Positions 21,771-28,585 of a stretch of 33,540 bases of DNA are shown here, one piece after another; position 1 is the first letter of the stretch; each line of letters opens with the position of its first letter. The stretch is from positions 1 to 33,540 of the forward strand of contig CAZXCQ010000029.1 in the NCBI GenBank assembly GCA_964639275.1, in the 5' to 3' direction. The position numbers were made by a program, and so were the translations under genes. The notes beneath the pieces are model-generated. The model saw only the letters and a program-made list of their open reading frames with translations. It was not told where the DNA came from and did not search any database. The stretch comes from CAZXCQ01 sp964639275 (GTDB lineage Bacteria > Desulfobacterota > DSM-4660 > Desulfatiglandales > Desulfatiglandaceae).

Positions 21771-22751
21771 GTGAACCCCAGGTCGTCATGGATATGGGCG
21801 GGCATCTGGGCCGCGTGGCTTTTCAGCATAAGCGGTTGCGGGCTCTTTGTGGAGAATATCCCTCAGGGGCAGATATTGGCAGAAACCCCTCAAGACCATT
21901 TTATTACGGTAGACGGGGTCCGGTACCATTATGTGGAATATCCTGGCAAGGGAGAGGATGTGTTTCTCCTCCATGGCTTTGCCGCGTGCACCTACACGTG
22001 GGAAAAGGTGGCCGGATATCTCAACAGGCAGGGTTATCATGTGTGGGCCCTGGATATGAAGGGTTTTGGATGGTCTGACAAGCCCGGAGGCGCCAGGTAT
22101 GACCCCTATACCCTCATGGAGGAAGTGAACAGGTGGATGGGGGCCGTTGGCGTCGATCAGGTGGTTTTTGTGGGTAACTCGCTGGGGGGGACCATCGCCT
22201 GGTTGATGGGACTTGAGCACCCCGAAAGGGTGAGCCGTCTGGTCCTGGTGGATGCGGCGGGCTATCCCATCGAAAAACCGTTTATCATCCGGATGGCGGG
22301 AACCCCCCTTGCCGACCCGATTGCCAGGCTTTTTTTCTGCCCCGCCATTGTCAGGTGGACGCTCGAGCAGCTCTACTATCACGACGATTGGATTACCGAC
22401 GAACAGGTAATGGCCTACTTTGACAGGCTGCGGACGCAAAACGCCCTGAATGCCCAGGTTGCAGTTGCCGGGTCATTAAAGGCCAGTCTGTTTGAGGAAT
22501 ATATCCGGCGTATTCCCACCATTGATAAAGAGACATTGTTGATATGGGGCAGAGATGACAAATGGATTCCCCTCGACAAGGTGGGCTACCGGTTCAGAAA
22601 GGATCTTCTCAATTCCCGGCTGGCGGTTATAGCCGGGTGCGGGCACATCCCCCAGGAAGAGTATCCGGAAAAGACGGCCCGGCTGATCATGGATTTTATC
22701 GAAGGAAGACCCATAGCGGAATACCCCGTACCCGCTGATGAAAATTATTGA
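21771..22751 (+). CDS. Lipoprotein alpha/beta hydrolase
   Basis: A 326-residue alpha/beta-hydrolase-fold protein. GTG at 21771 is chosen because GGAGG lies five bases upstream and it yields a signal peptide (WIWAGIWAAWLFSISGC) with a lipobox, lipidated Cys23. The upstream extension overlaps the aldo/keto reductase. The fold motifs are FLLHGFAACTYTWEKV (oxyanion region), WALDMKGFGWSDKP, nucleophile Ser137 in VGNSLGG, acid Asp262 in WGRDDKWIP and His292 in GCGHIPQEEYPE. It is probably a membrane-anchored esterase or haloalkane-dehalogenase-like enzyme facing the periplasm; substrate is unknown. Coupling to the upstream reductase is inferred from spacing. After the stop lies a GAATATCGAA-type repeat. 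Confidence 0.9.
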   Translation: MNPRSSWIWAGIWAAWLFSISGCGLFVENIPQGQILAETPQDHFITVDGVRYHYVEYPGKGEDVFLLHGFAACTYTWEKVAGYLNRQGYHVWALDMKGFGWSDKPGGARYDPYTLMEEVNRWMGAVGVDQVVFVGNSLGGTIAWLMGLEHPERVSRLVLVDAAGYPIEKPFIIRMAGTPLADPIARLFFCPAIVRWTLEQLYYHDDWITDEQVMAYFDRLRTQNALNAQVAVAGSLKASLFEEYIRRIPTIDKETLLIWGRDDKWIPLDKVGYRFRKDLLNSRLAVIAGCGHIPQEEYPEKTARLIMDFIEGRPIAEYPVPADENY

Positions 22752-22810
22752 ATATCGAATAACGCATAACGAACCGTAGAATGTCGAACAAGGAATGTCG
22801 AATATTGAAG
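22752..22810. repeat. GAATATCGAA-type dispersed repeat after the hydrolase gene
   Basis: The segment reads AATATCGAATAACGCATAAC and then ATGTCGAACAAGGAATGTCG and AATATTGAAG, closely related to fragments at 20097-20118 and 20189-20207. No gene is present. Confidence 0.55.
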
Positions 22811-22834
22811 TGAGGGACTGGATTCCTGCTGCAC

Positions 22835-22876
22835 AAAAAAAGGGGCCTTGTCTTACCATCAAGAGACAAGGCCCCT
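22835..22876 (-). terminator. Rho-independent terminator of hsp20
   Basis: A perfect 13-bp stem, AGGGGCCTTGTCT (22841-22853) with AGACAAGGCCCCT (22864-22876), encloses a ten-base loop. A run of seven A on the plus strand (22835-22841) becomes the T-tract after the stem for minus-strand transcription. It lies 22 bases after the hsp20 stop. It is the clearest intrinsic terminator in the window and could also stop the convergent hydrolase transcript less efficiently. Confidence 0.93.
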
Positions 22877-22898
22877 CGTTGTGTTATCTGTGACTACC

Positions 22899-23342
22899 TT
22901 ACTTTATCCCGATCTTCTTGGCTGCAGGTTCCTTCTTTTGGGGCATTTCAACGGTCAGGACCCCGTCGTTAAAAGTGGCCTCTACCTTGCCTTCTTCCAC
23001 TTCGCCCGGGAGACGGAGGCTTCTTGAAAAAGAACCATAGGCGGACTCCTTCAAATAATAGTTGGCTCCTTCTGCCTCTTTCTTGGTCTCCTTCTTGCCG
23101 GTAATGGTGATCACACCGCTGTCAATGGTGACCGAGATATCTTCCTTTGCCAGGCCAGGGAGTTCGGCAGTCATAAAATACTTCCCCTCTTTTTCATAGA
23201 AGTTGGTTGCCGGTGTCCATTCCTCACCCATATCCCTTTGCCATTCGGGCCAGAGGCGATCAAAAAACACATCTCCCCATCCTTCGCGGCCAAAGGGAGT
23301 CATCCAAGACGGTCTCCTTCCTCTTCTAATTGCAAGTGTCAT
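22899..23342 (-). CDS. Small heat shock protein, Hsp20/alpha-crystallin family
   Basis: A 147-residue ATP-independent chaperone that holds unfolding proteins. The N-terminal arm contains WGDVFFDRLWPEWQRDMG; the alpha-crystallin domain has TPATNFYEKEGKYFMTAELP, ISVTIDSGVITITGKK, YGSFSRSLRLPGEVEEGKVE and ATFNDGVLTVEMPQKKE, followed by the C-terminal IGIK anchor motif. ATG at 23340-23342 is chosen for its strong GAGGAGGAG; the frame is open 13 codons further. It has its own promoter-like sequence and terminator, so it is probably monocistronic. No CIRCE or HAIR-like operator was seen. Confidence 0.96.
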   Translation of the reverse strand: MTLAIRRGRRPSWMTPFGREGWGDVFFDRLWPEWQRDMGEEWTPATNFYEKEGKYFMTAELPGLAKEDISVTIDSGVITITGKKETKKEAEGANYYLKESAYGSFSRSLRLPGEVEEGKVEATFNDGVLTVEMPQKKEPAAKKIGIK

Positions 23343-23396
23343 AATTCTCCTCCTCTTAAACTTACAATAAAACCAAATCAATCTTATTTCTATAAA

Positions 23397-23424
23397 CTAA
23401 TAACCATTATTTCCCAGGTGTCAA
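23397..23424 (-). promoter_or_regulatory. Predicted sigma-70-type promoter of hsp20
   Basis: Reading the minus strand, TTGACA (23419-23424) and TATTAG (23397-23402) are separated by 16 bases, about 55 bases upstream of the hsp20 ATG in an AT-rich stretch. The -35 is perfect and the -10 matches four of six. A heat-shock sigma-32 promoter was not recognised. Confidence 0.45.
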
Positions 23425-23433
23425 GGAGGAGGG

Positions 23434-23535
23434 GTAACATCTCAAAAAACAGGGGCAAAGGTGTGGCATGTGGAAGAAAAAAAGACCCCCATGCCACACT
23501 ACTATCGATTTATCCCCTGGTTTTTGAGAAGTTAC
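23434..23535. repeat. 102-bp nested palindromic element, copy B
   Basis: Differs from copy A at two of 102 positions (both just after the right inner arm), with the same orientation of arms and loop. Its right end overlaps the glpD stop codon: TAA at 23532-23534 is part of the terminal GTAAC of the element. It separates the hsp20 promoter from the 3' end of glpD and may also act as a bidirectional transcript-end structure. Confidence 0.92.
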
Positions 23536-25148
23536 GAGGAGGGCAATCCTGGCACACTGTAGCAGTTTTTCCATAGAGTCGTGTAGGCCTCAAGCTCGTC
23601 TTGCCATTGCTTGTCGTCCCAGCCCAATTCCTCCCGGCATACTTCGCGTATACGGTCAAAAAGGGCCCTGCCGCCTTCTCTCAGCAATATCCCGATCCGT
23701 GTACGTCTCAATAGGAGGTCTTCTAGGTGTAGCACCGCCTCTTTGCGGGCTGCCCACCGGAGTTCGGCCCAGAGTGTATCGGTCGTGGGAATACGTTCAA
23801 GCTCGCCGTCTCTTGCGCAATTGACAACCTTGAGGGCATCGGGGCCGTAGCGGCCCAAAAGGCGTCTTGCGCTGGCATGATCAAGCGGGTGCGGTTGGAG
23901 CGCATCCCTGTCGACCTTATGAAATACAGGCTCTCCTCCATCCTGAATGGTGAGTGATGTGATAGATCTGGCAACGTGTTTAAGAACATCCAGGGCAATC
24001 AGACGGAAGGTGGTGAGCTTCCCGCCACTGACTGAGATAAGGCCCTGTTCCACCCAGATGGTGTGGTCGCGTCTCTCCCTGGATGGATTCAGCCGTCCGG
24101 TACCGATGACCGGCCGGATACCGGCATAGGTCGAGAGAATATCGCCACGTTCGATACCCAGGGAAGGAAATTGGAAGTGGATGACTTCCAGGAGGTAATC
24201 GATTTCTTCGGCTGTGCAGCAAGGCTCGGAGTGGAGGTCTTTATCATGATCAAGATCTGTGCTTCCAACCAGCGTAACGCCTTCCCACGGCAGAATAAAG
24301 ACGCCACGCCCGTCCCTCGGGTTTTTTAAGGTGATACTCTGGGCCACAGGGATTCGCCAGAACGGAAACACCAGATGACTTCCCCTCAGGGGTCGAATGT
24401 CTTTCCGGCCCGATATTTTCTTGCGCAGCTGGTCGGCCCAGGCACCGGTTGCGTTGACCACAACCTTTGCCCGCACTTCGGCGGTGGCACCGGTGAGGAC
24501 ATCCCTGACCACAATCCCGCACACCCGGTCTTTGAACGTCAGGAGTTGGTCAGCGGCAACATAACTTAGAGCCACTGCCCCATCGCTTTGAGCCTCGCGG
24601 ATGGTCCGGAAGACCAGTCTGGCATCGTCGGTTACGGCATCAAAACACTGGGCCCCGCCCTTCAGGCCGGCAATCCTTATTCGAGGTGCCAGGAGGAGAT
24701 ATTCATGGGGCGGATAGTACCGATGATTCCAGTGCCATGCGAGTATATCATAGACGCTCAAAATCGCGCCGAATGACCAGCGTCCCGGTCTGCGGCCGCG
24801 GTAATCACTAAATAGAAACCCCAGCGGATCCACCAGCCCCGGCGCATCATGGAGGAGTCGCTGCCGCTCTCGCACGGATTGACGGGTCAATTTCACCTGG
24901 CCGGTCATGAGGTAACGGAGCCCGCCATGGACCATCTTTGATGAGCGGCTGGAGGTCCCCCATGAAAAATCGCGCTGTTCAACAAGCGCGGCTGAGAGAC
25001 CGCGTCTTGCAGCCTCCCTCAAGATACCCGCGCCGGTGATGCCGCCCCCGATTATAACCAGATCCCATTGCGGGGAGGCCTTGGAATCGCTCCCGGTCAG
25101 CCTGGCCCACGCCTCGCCGCGCCATTCATTTGTCTGTGAGGTATTCAT
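23532..25148 (-). CDS. glpD: Glycerol-3-phosphate dehydrogenase (FAD-dependent, GlpD family)
   Basis: A 538-residue flavoprotein. The FAD motif is VIIGGGITGAGILREAARRG, with DFSWGTSSRSSKMVHGGLRY after it; other family segments are VVNATGAWADQLRKK, RGSHLVFPF, GVFILPWEGVTLVGSTD, YAGIRPVIG and VSGGKLTTFR. The C-terminal DAO-C domain (ARRLLGRYG, ELRWAARKEAVLHLEDLLLR) is complete. It oxidises glycerol-3-phosphate to DHAP and passes electrons to quinone. The ATG overlaps the stop of the upstream alkyl-DHAP-synthase-like gene by four bases (ATGA), so the two are coupled. The stop codon lies inside repeat copy B, so the last residues may have been set by the element. Confidence 0.92.
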   Translation of the reverse strand: MNTSQTNEWRGEAWARLTGSDSKASPQWDLVIIGGGITGAGILREAARRGLSAALVEQRDFSWGTSSRSSKMVHGGLRYLMTGQVKLTRQSVRERQRLLHDAPGLVDPLGFLFSDYRGRRPGRWSFGAILSVYDILAWHWNHRYYPPHEYLLLAPRIRIAGLKGGAQCFDAVTDDARLVFRTIREAQSDGAVALSYVAADQLLTFKDRVCGIVVRDVLTGATAEVRAKVVVNATGAWADQLRKKISGRKDIRPLRGSHLVFPFWRIPVAQSITLKNPRDGRGVFILPWEGVTLVGSTDLDHDKDLHSEPCCTAEEIDYLLEVIHFQFPSLGIERGDILSTYAGIRPVIGTGRLNPSRERRDHTIWVEQGLISVSGGKLTTFRLIALDVLKHVARSITSLTIQDGGEPVFHKVDRDALQPHPLDHASARRLLGRYGPDALKVVNCARDGELERIPTTDTLWAELRWAARKEAVLHLEDLLLRRTRIGILLREGGRALFDRIREVCREELGWDDKQWQDELEAYTTLWKNCYSVPGLPSS

Positions 25149-26749
25149 TGCACCAGTTTGCCTGGATTCATCATTCCCTCGGGGTCAAATTGCCTGCAAA
25201 GGGCCTTGATGGCAGCTGTCCCCAGTGGCCCTTTCTCTGCCCTGAGATAGGGCGCGTGATCTATCCCCACGCCGTGCTGATGGCTGATGGTGCCGCCGTT
25301 CTCTACAATGGCCTTCGAGACAGCGGTCTTAAAACGCTGCCAATCGACAAGGGTCTGATGGTATGTCGTGTTGACTGGAAAGATGTAGGTCGTATAGATA
25401 CTCGCGCCTTGCGGGTAAAGGTGCGAGAGGTGGGTGAATACGTGTACGCGATTTCCGCCAGGCGAAGCTGTACTTTTCAATGCAGATTCCATGCCCCGTG
25501 CCATCTTATCGACCTTGTCCCAGTCGGTCGCCGTCTCAACCGTATCCACGGCATAGCCTTTTTCCCACAGGGAGTTTCTCAGATACGGGGTGCGGAACCG
25601 GGTTTCCACCCACTTGCGACCCAGATATCTGGCCGCATAAAAGCCTGTGGCCCCCTTGAACGCCTTGTGTGCCTGTCGCAGCGTACTGCGGCACCCGGAA
25701 CGAGTCCCTGTTATACCGAACATCAGCATGCATTTGCTGGCACCGGCACCGCGCAGGGCGAGCAGTTTTTCAAACAGGGTGACAAGCCGCCCATGGCCGG
25801 CGAGTACAAGCTGGATCCGGGTTTCGTGAGGGTTACTGAGCCGGAGCATGGATAAAGGGATCCTGCTTTGCACCGCCCTTCTCGCGGCCTCCACGGCCAT
25901 TTTCCAGGCAGGAAAAAATATTGCGTAAAATCGTTCTTTCTCCGGTAACCGGGTGACGCGGACCCTGACCTGTGTCAAGATGCCCAGACGTCCCTCAGAA
26001 CCGAGCACCATCTCCCGAAGGTCAGGCCCGGCCGATGAGGCAGGAAAGGAGGGAATCTCAAGGGTGCCGGCAGGGGACTCGAGCCTTCCCCCGGCAAAGA
26101 GCTGCTCGATCCGCCCGTAGTGCAATGATTGTTGACCGCTCGAACGGGTTGCTACCCAACCTCCCAGTGTGGAAAACTCAAAGGACTGCGGGAAATGGCC
26201 CAGGGTGTACCCCCGTGCCCTCAACTGTGCCTCCACGTCCGGTCCGGCAGCACCTGGACCAAAGGTGGCGATCCGGCTCTCTTCGTCCAGGCTCAAGAGA
26301 CGGTTCATCCTTCCCATGTCGAGGGTCAAAACGGGATTTTTGCCCCTCTCCGGTGTGATATGACCCACAACACTGGTTCCCCCCCCGTATGGGATGACAA
26401 TGGCCCTGATGCCGTTGGCGTATTCAAGCAGTACCCGGACATCCCCGGCAGTGACAGGGTAGGCCACGCCATCCGGGATGGCACCCAGGTGACCGCTCTT
26501 GAGCGCCAGCCAGTCCGGGAGGCTCTGTCCTCGCGCATGCAGCACCCGCTCTTTTTCAGATTTGTTCACCAGTGGATGGTCAGGCAGACGGGATTCCGGC
26601 ACCCGGGCGAGCACGTCCTCTAGGGGTGCGTCGGGCAGGGGGGTGGCTTTGCCGAGCTTATCGATCAAAAAGCGGTGAGCGTTTTTGGACAAGGGGAAAT
26701 CGATTGTCTCCTCGCCCCATCCATTCCAACGTCGCACGGTTCTCCCCAT
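25145..26749 (-). CDS. FAD-linked oxidase, alkyl-dihydroxyacetonephosphate synthase (AGPS)-like
   Basis: A 534-residue VAO/PCMH-family flavoprotein. FAD-binding segments are VIPYGGGTSVVGH (118-130), FEFSTLGGWVATRSSGQQSL and MVLGSEGRLGILTQVRVRV. AGPS-like features are the N-terminal RRWNGWGEETIDFPLS, RGQSLPDWLALKSGHLGAIP and the C-terminal SHQHGVG (489-495), where eukaryotic AGPS has a His-rich HHHGVG. AGPS swaps an acyl for an alkyl chain on DHAP to make ether lipids. The coupled glpD could supply or use DHAP. The longer frame runs upstream through an ATCCTGTnn repeat; ATG at 26747-26749 is chosen by homology, with no clear Shine-Dalgarno sequence. A glycolate- or lactate-oxidase-like role is the alternative. 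Confidence 0.82.
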   Translation of the reverse strand: MGRTVRRWNGWGEETIDFPLSKNAHRFLIDKLGKATPLPDAPLEDVLARVPESRLPDHPLVNKSEKERVLHARGQSLPDWLALKSGHLGAIPDGVAYPVTAGDVRVLLEYANGIRAIVIPYGGGTSVVGHITPERGKNPVLTLDMGRMNRLLSLDEESRIATFGPGAAGPDVEAQLRARGYTLGHFPQSFEFSTLGGWVATRSSGQQSLHYGRIEQLFAGGRLESPAGTLEIPSFPASSAGPDLREMVLGSEGRLGILTQVRVRVTRLPEKERFYAIFFPAWKMAVEAARRAVQSRIPLSMLRLSNPHETRIQLVLAGHGRLVTLFEKLLALRGAGASKCMLMFGITGTRSGCRSTLRQAHKAFKGATGFYAARYLGRKWVETRFRTPYLRNSLWEKGYAVDTVETATDWDKVDKMARGMESALKSTASPGGNRVHVFTHLSHLYPQGASIYTTYIFPVNTTYHQTLVDWQRFKTAVSKAIVENGGTISHQHGVGIDHAPYLRAEKGPLGTAAIKALCRQFDPEGMMNPGKLVQ

Positions 26750-27196
26750 GAGAATTGAACAAAAGACATTTGACAGGATCAACAGGATATACAGGATTGA
26801 TTGGATCTTCTCCCTTCCATGACTCACCCCCTGGCAATGCTGTGAATGCCTCCATAAGTATTCATAAATAGTCATCCGGTGTCAAGGATAGGGCAGCGGG
26901 CACTTGGTATTGCAACAGGTGCTTAATTGGTATAACATTTACCCCGATGTTGCATTGGAATTCACCCGATCCGATGGAATGTCCTGTCATACAAGCACCA
27001 ACTGGATAATTGATGCCCTCACAGGACCGCAATGAATGTCAATTCCTCATAGCGCATCAATTTGGTGACTTCGTCCAGCAAAAACAGGGTGATTTATTGA
27101 AACCATGGATATTTTTTGCAACGTCGGGGTTCAGAGATCCCAGGAGGATTGTGCAGGGAAAGAGGTGTGGACGATCGAGGTTTGTGACAGGTGTCA
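26750..27196. other. Divergent intergenic region with an ATCCTGTnn repeat
   Basis: An ATCCTGTnn triplet repeat lies at 26767-26798, 18 bases before the AGPS-like start. From 26800 to 27196 no convincing gene, terminator or repeat was seen. TTGGTATAAC near 26926-26935 contains a -10-like sequence but no paired -35. The segment AAAACAGGGTGATTTATTGA near 27079-27098 weakly resembles an arm of the 102-bp element but is too diverged to call. Confidence 0.5.
26767..26798. repeat. ATCCTGTnn triplet repeat (copy 2)
   Basis: The minus strand reads AATCCTGTATATCCTGTTGA and then TCCTGTCAAATG, three successive 9-mers of the form ATCCTGTnn. It is nearly identical to 19673-19704. Confidence 0.8.
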
Positions 27197-28111
27197 ATGG
27201 CGCAGAGAGAGATCATTTTCGAATCTTACCGCGAGATAATACCGGAGTTCCCGCTCTTTGAGGAAGTCATCCGAAGGCCTCTTCCCACCCATCTCAGGGT
27301 CAACCGGTTGTTGATTGAGCCGGGAGACCTGGTCCGATTACTCGGTTCAAGAGGCATAGATCTCAAGACGGCCAGTGAAAAATACGACACCCTGTATCTG
27401 GTTCCGGGTCTTGAATCCCCTGGAAATCTGCTGGAGTATTTTCTGGGCTACATCCACCCGCAGGCCCTCACTTCGTGTCTTGCCACCTATGCCCTCTCCC
27501 CAAAGGAGGAGGCATACGTCCTTGACATCTGTGCGGCTCCGGGAGGGAAGACCGCACACATGGCCGAGTTCATGAAGAACACGGGGCTGATTGTTGCAAA
27601 CGAACTCTACCCGAGCAGACATCTCTCGCTGGGACACACCCTCGACAGGCTGGGTGTGTTCAACGCCGTTGTCACCGGGTACCAGGCCCAGGAATTCCCC
27701 ATGAGGGAGCGTTTTGATTATCTGCTTGCCGATGTCCCCTGTTCAGGGGAGGGGAGGTTCAGAAAGACAAAGGAGTCCGTTTTCTACCGGAGACCCATGG
27801 ACAAGGCCAGACTCCCTGAAATGCAAAAAAAGATCATCCTGAGGGGCTTTGACCTGCTAAGAGAGGACGGCCAGATGCTTTACGCCACCTGCACCTACAA
27901 TCCAGAAGAGAATGAATCGGTGGTTGATTACCTGTTGAGGCATCGGGATGCCAGACTCCTTCCCATAGAAGTGGGGTGTCATTATGAGCCGGGACTGGTT
28001 AAGTGGGAAGACAAAAGATATGATAAAGAGCTTAGAAAAGCAGCCAGGTTCTATCCCCACCGGCTCGACTCGGTGGGATTCTTCATGGCCAGGATTGGCA
28101 GGAAAGGATGA
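27197..28111 (+). CDS. RsmB/RsmF (NOL1/NOP2/Sun) family RNA m5C methyltransferase, catalytic part
   Basis: A 304-residue SAM-dependent RNA cytosine-5 methyltransferase core. Motif I is VLDICAAPGGKTAHMAEF (108-125), motif IV is ADVPCSGEGRFR with Cys182, and motif VI is ATCTYNPEENE with Cys232; the two cysteines are the product-release and nucleophile residues of the family. The N-terminal RNA-binding segment has LPTHLRVNRL and GYIHPQALTSCLATYAL. It stops at TGA 28109-28111, right after HRLDSVGFFMARIGRKG, where RsmF-type proteins usually continue into a PUA-like domain. That domain is present immediately downstream in the +1 frame. ATG 27197 with AGG five bases upstream is preferred over GTG 27191. 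Confidence 0.92.
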   Translation: MAQREIIFESYREIIPEFPLFEEVIRRPLPTHLRVNRLLIEPGDLVRLLGSRGIDLKTASEKYDTLYLVPGLESPGNLLEYFLGYIHPQALTSCLATYALSPKEEAYVLDICAAPGGKTAHMAEFMKNTGLIVANELYPSRHLSLGHTLDRLGVFNAVVTGYQAQEFPMRERFDYLLADVPCSGEGRFRKTKESVFYRRPMDKARLPEMQKKIILRGFDLLREDGQMLYATCTYNPEENESVVDYLLRHRDARLLPIEVGCHYEPGLVKWEDKRYDKELRKAARFYPHRLDSVGFFMARIGRKG

Positions 28112-28571
28112 GCGGGACCACCTCTTTTGTTATCTGGAAGAGCGGTTTGGAATCCCTCAAAGGCTGTTTGACGACTATCTGCTTTTTCGGAGGAAGCGGG
28201 GCTGGCACCTCTTGAGGGATCACCCCCGGCTCCGGACGGCCTCGCACCTCAAGGTATCAAAGGTGGGGTTGAGGGCATTTCAGAGGGTGGGGGCATTTTT
28301 TAAGCCCACCACGCGGTTTATCCAGACCTTTGGCACTGCGGCCACAAAGGCAAGGGTTGAGATCGGGGAGGGGCAGCTTCAAAGACTCGTGGCAGGCCAG
28401 AAACTGGATATGGATCTGGACCTGAGCAAGGGTTATGTGATCCTCACCCTCGGCCGGAAGCGGATTCTGGGTCTTGGGTTTTTTGCCGATGGCAAGGTGC
28501 GTTCCCAGATTCCCCGGAGGGAACTGCGACAGTCGATGCTGGCGGAGCTGGAAGTCAAGAAAAAGGAATAA
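28095..28571 (+). CDS. PUA-like C-terminal domain of RsmF-type methyltransferase, in a separate frame
   Basis: About 158 residues matching the region that normally follows an RsmF/NSUN methyltransferase core: LEERFGIPQRLFDDYLLF, VSKVGLRAFQRVGAFFKPTT, QTFGTAATKARVEIGEGQLQ and the PUA-like GYVILTLGRKRILGLGFFAD, then GKVRSQIPRRE. The frame is open back to 27984, but there it overlaps conserved methyltransferase codons and is not meaningful. No ATG or GTG with a Shine-Dalgarno sequence lies near the domain boundary; TTG 28095 is the only usable codon and is shown as a placeholder. Either a +1 shift near 28100-28110 joins it to the catalytic part, or the gene is split or broken. Confidence 0.7.
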   Translation: MAGKDERDHLFCYLEERFGIPQRLFDDYLLFRRKRGWHLLRDHPRLRTASHLKVSKVGLRAFQRVGAFFKPTTRFIQTFGTAATKARVEIGEGQLQRLVAGQKLDMDLDLSKGYVILTLGRKRILGLGFFADGKVRSQIPRRELRQSMLAELEVKKKE

Positions 28572-28585
28572 GAAGGGAGGTCAAG

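Noticed and set aside
26876..26900. A sigma-54-like TGGCA..TGC sequence upstream of the AGPS-like gene
   Set aside because: The spacing between the GG and GC elements and the conserved bases do not fit the -24/-12 consensus, and the orientation is opposite to the gene.
27075..27100. Possible degenerate arm of the 102-bp element before the RNA methyltransferase gene
   Set aside because: AAAACAGGGTGATTTATTGA shares about a dozen bases with the arm consensus but needs gaps; within chance expectation for an AT-rich stretch.
28108..28113. ATGA overlap at the methyltransferase stop as a start for the next gene
   Set aside because: The ATG at 28108-28110 is in neither the methyltransferase frame nor the PUA-domain frame.
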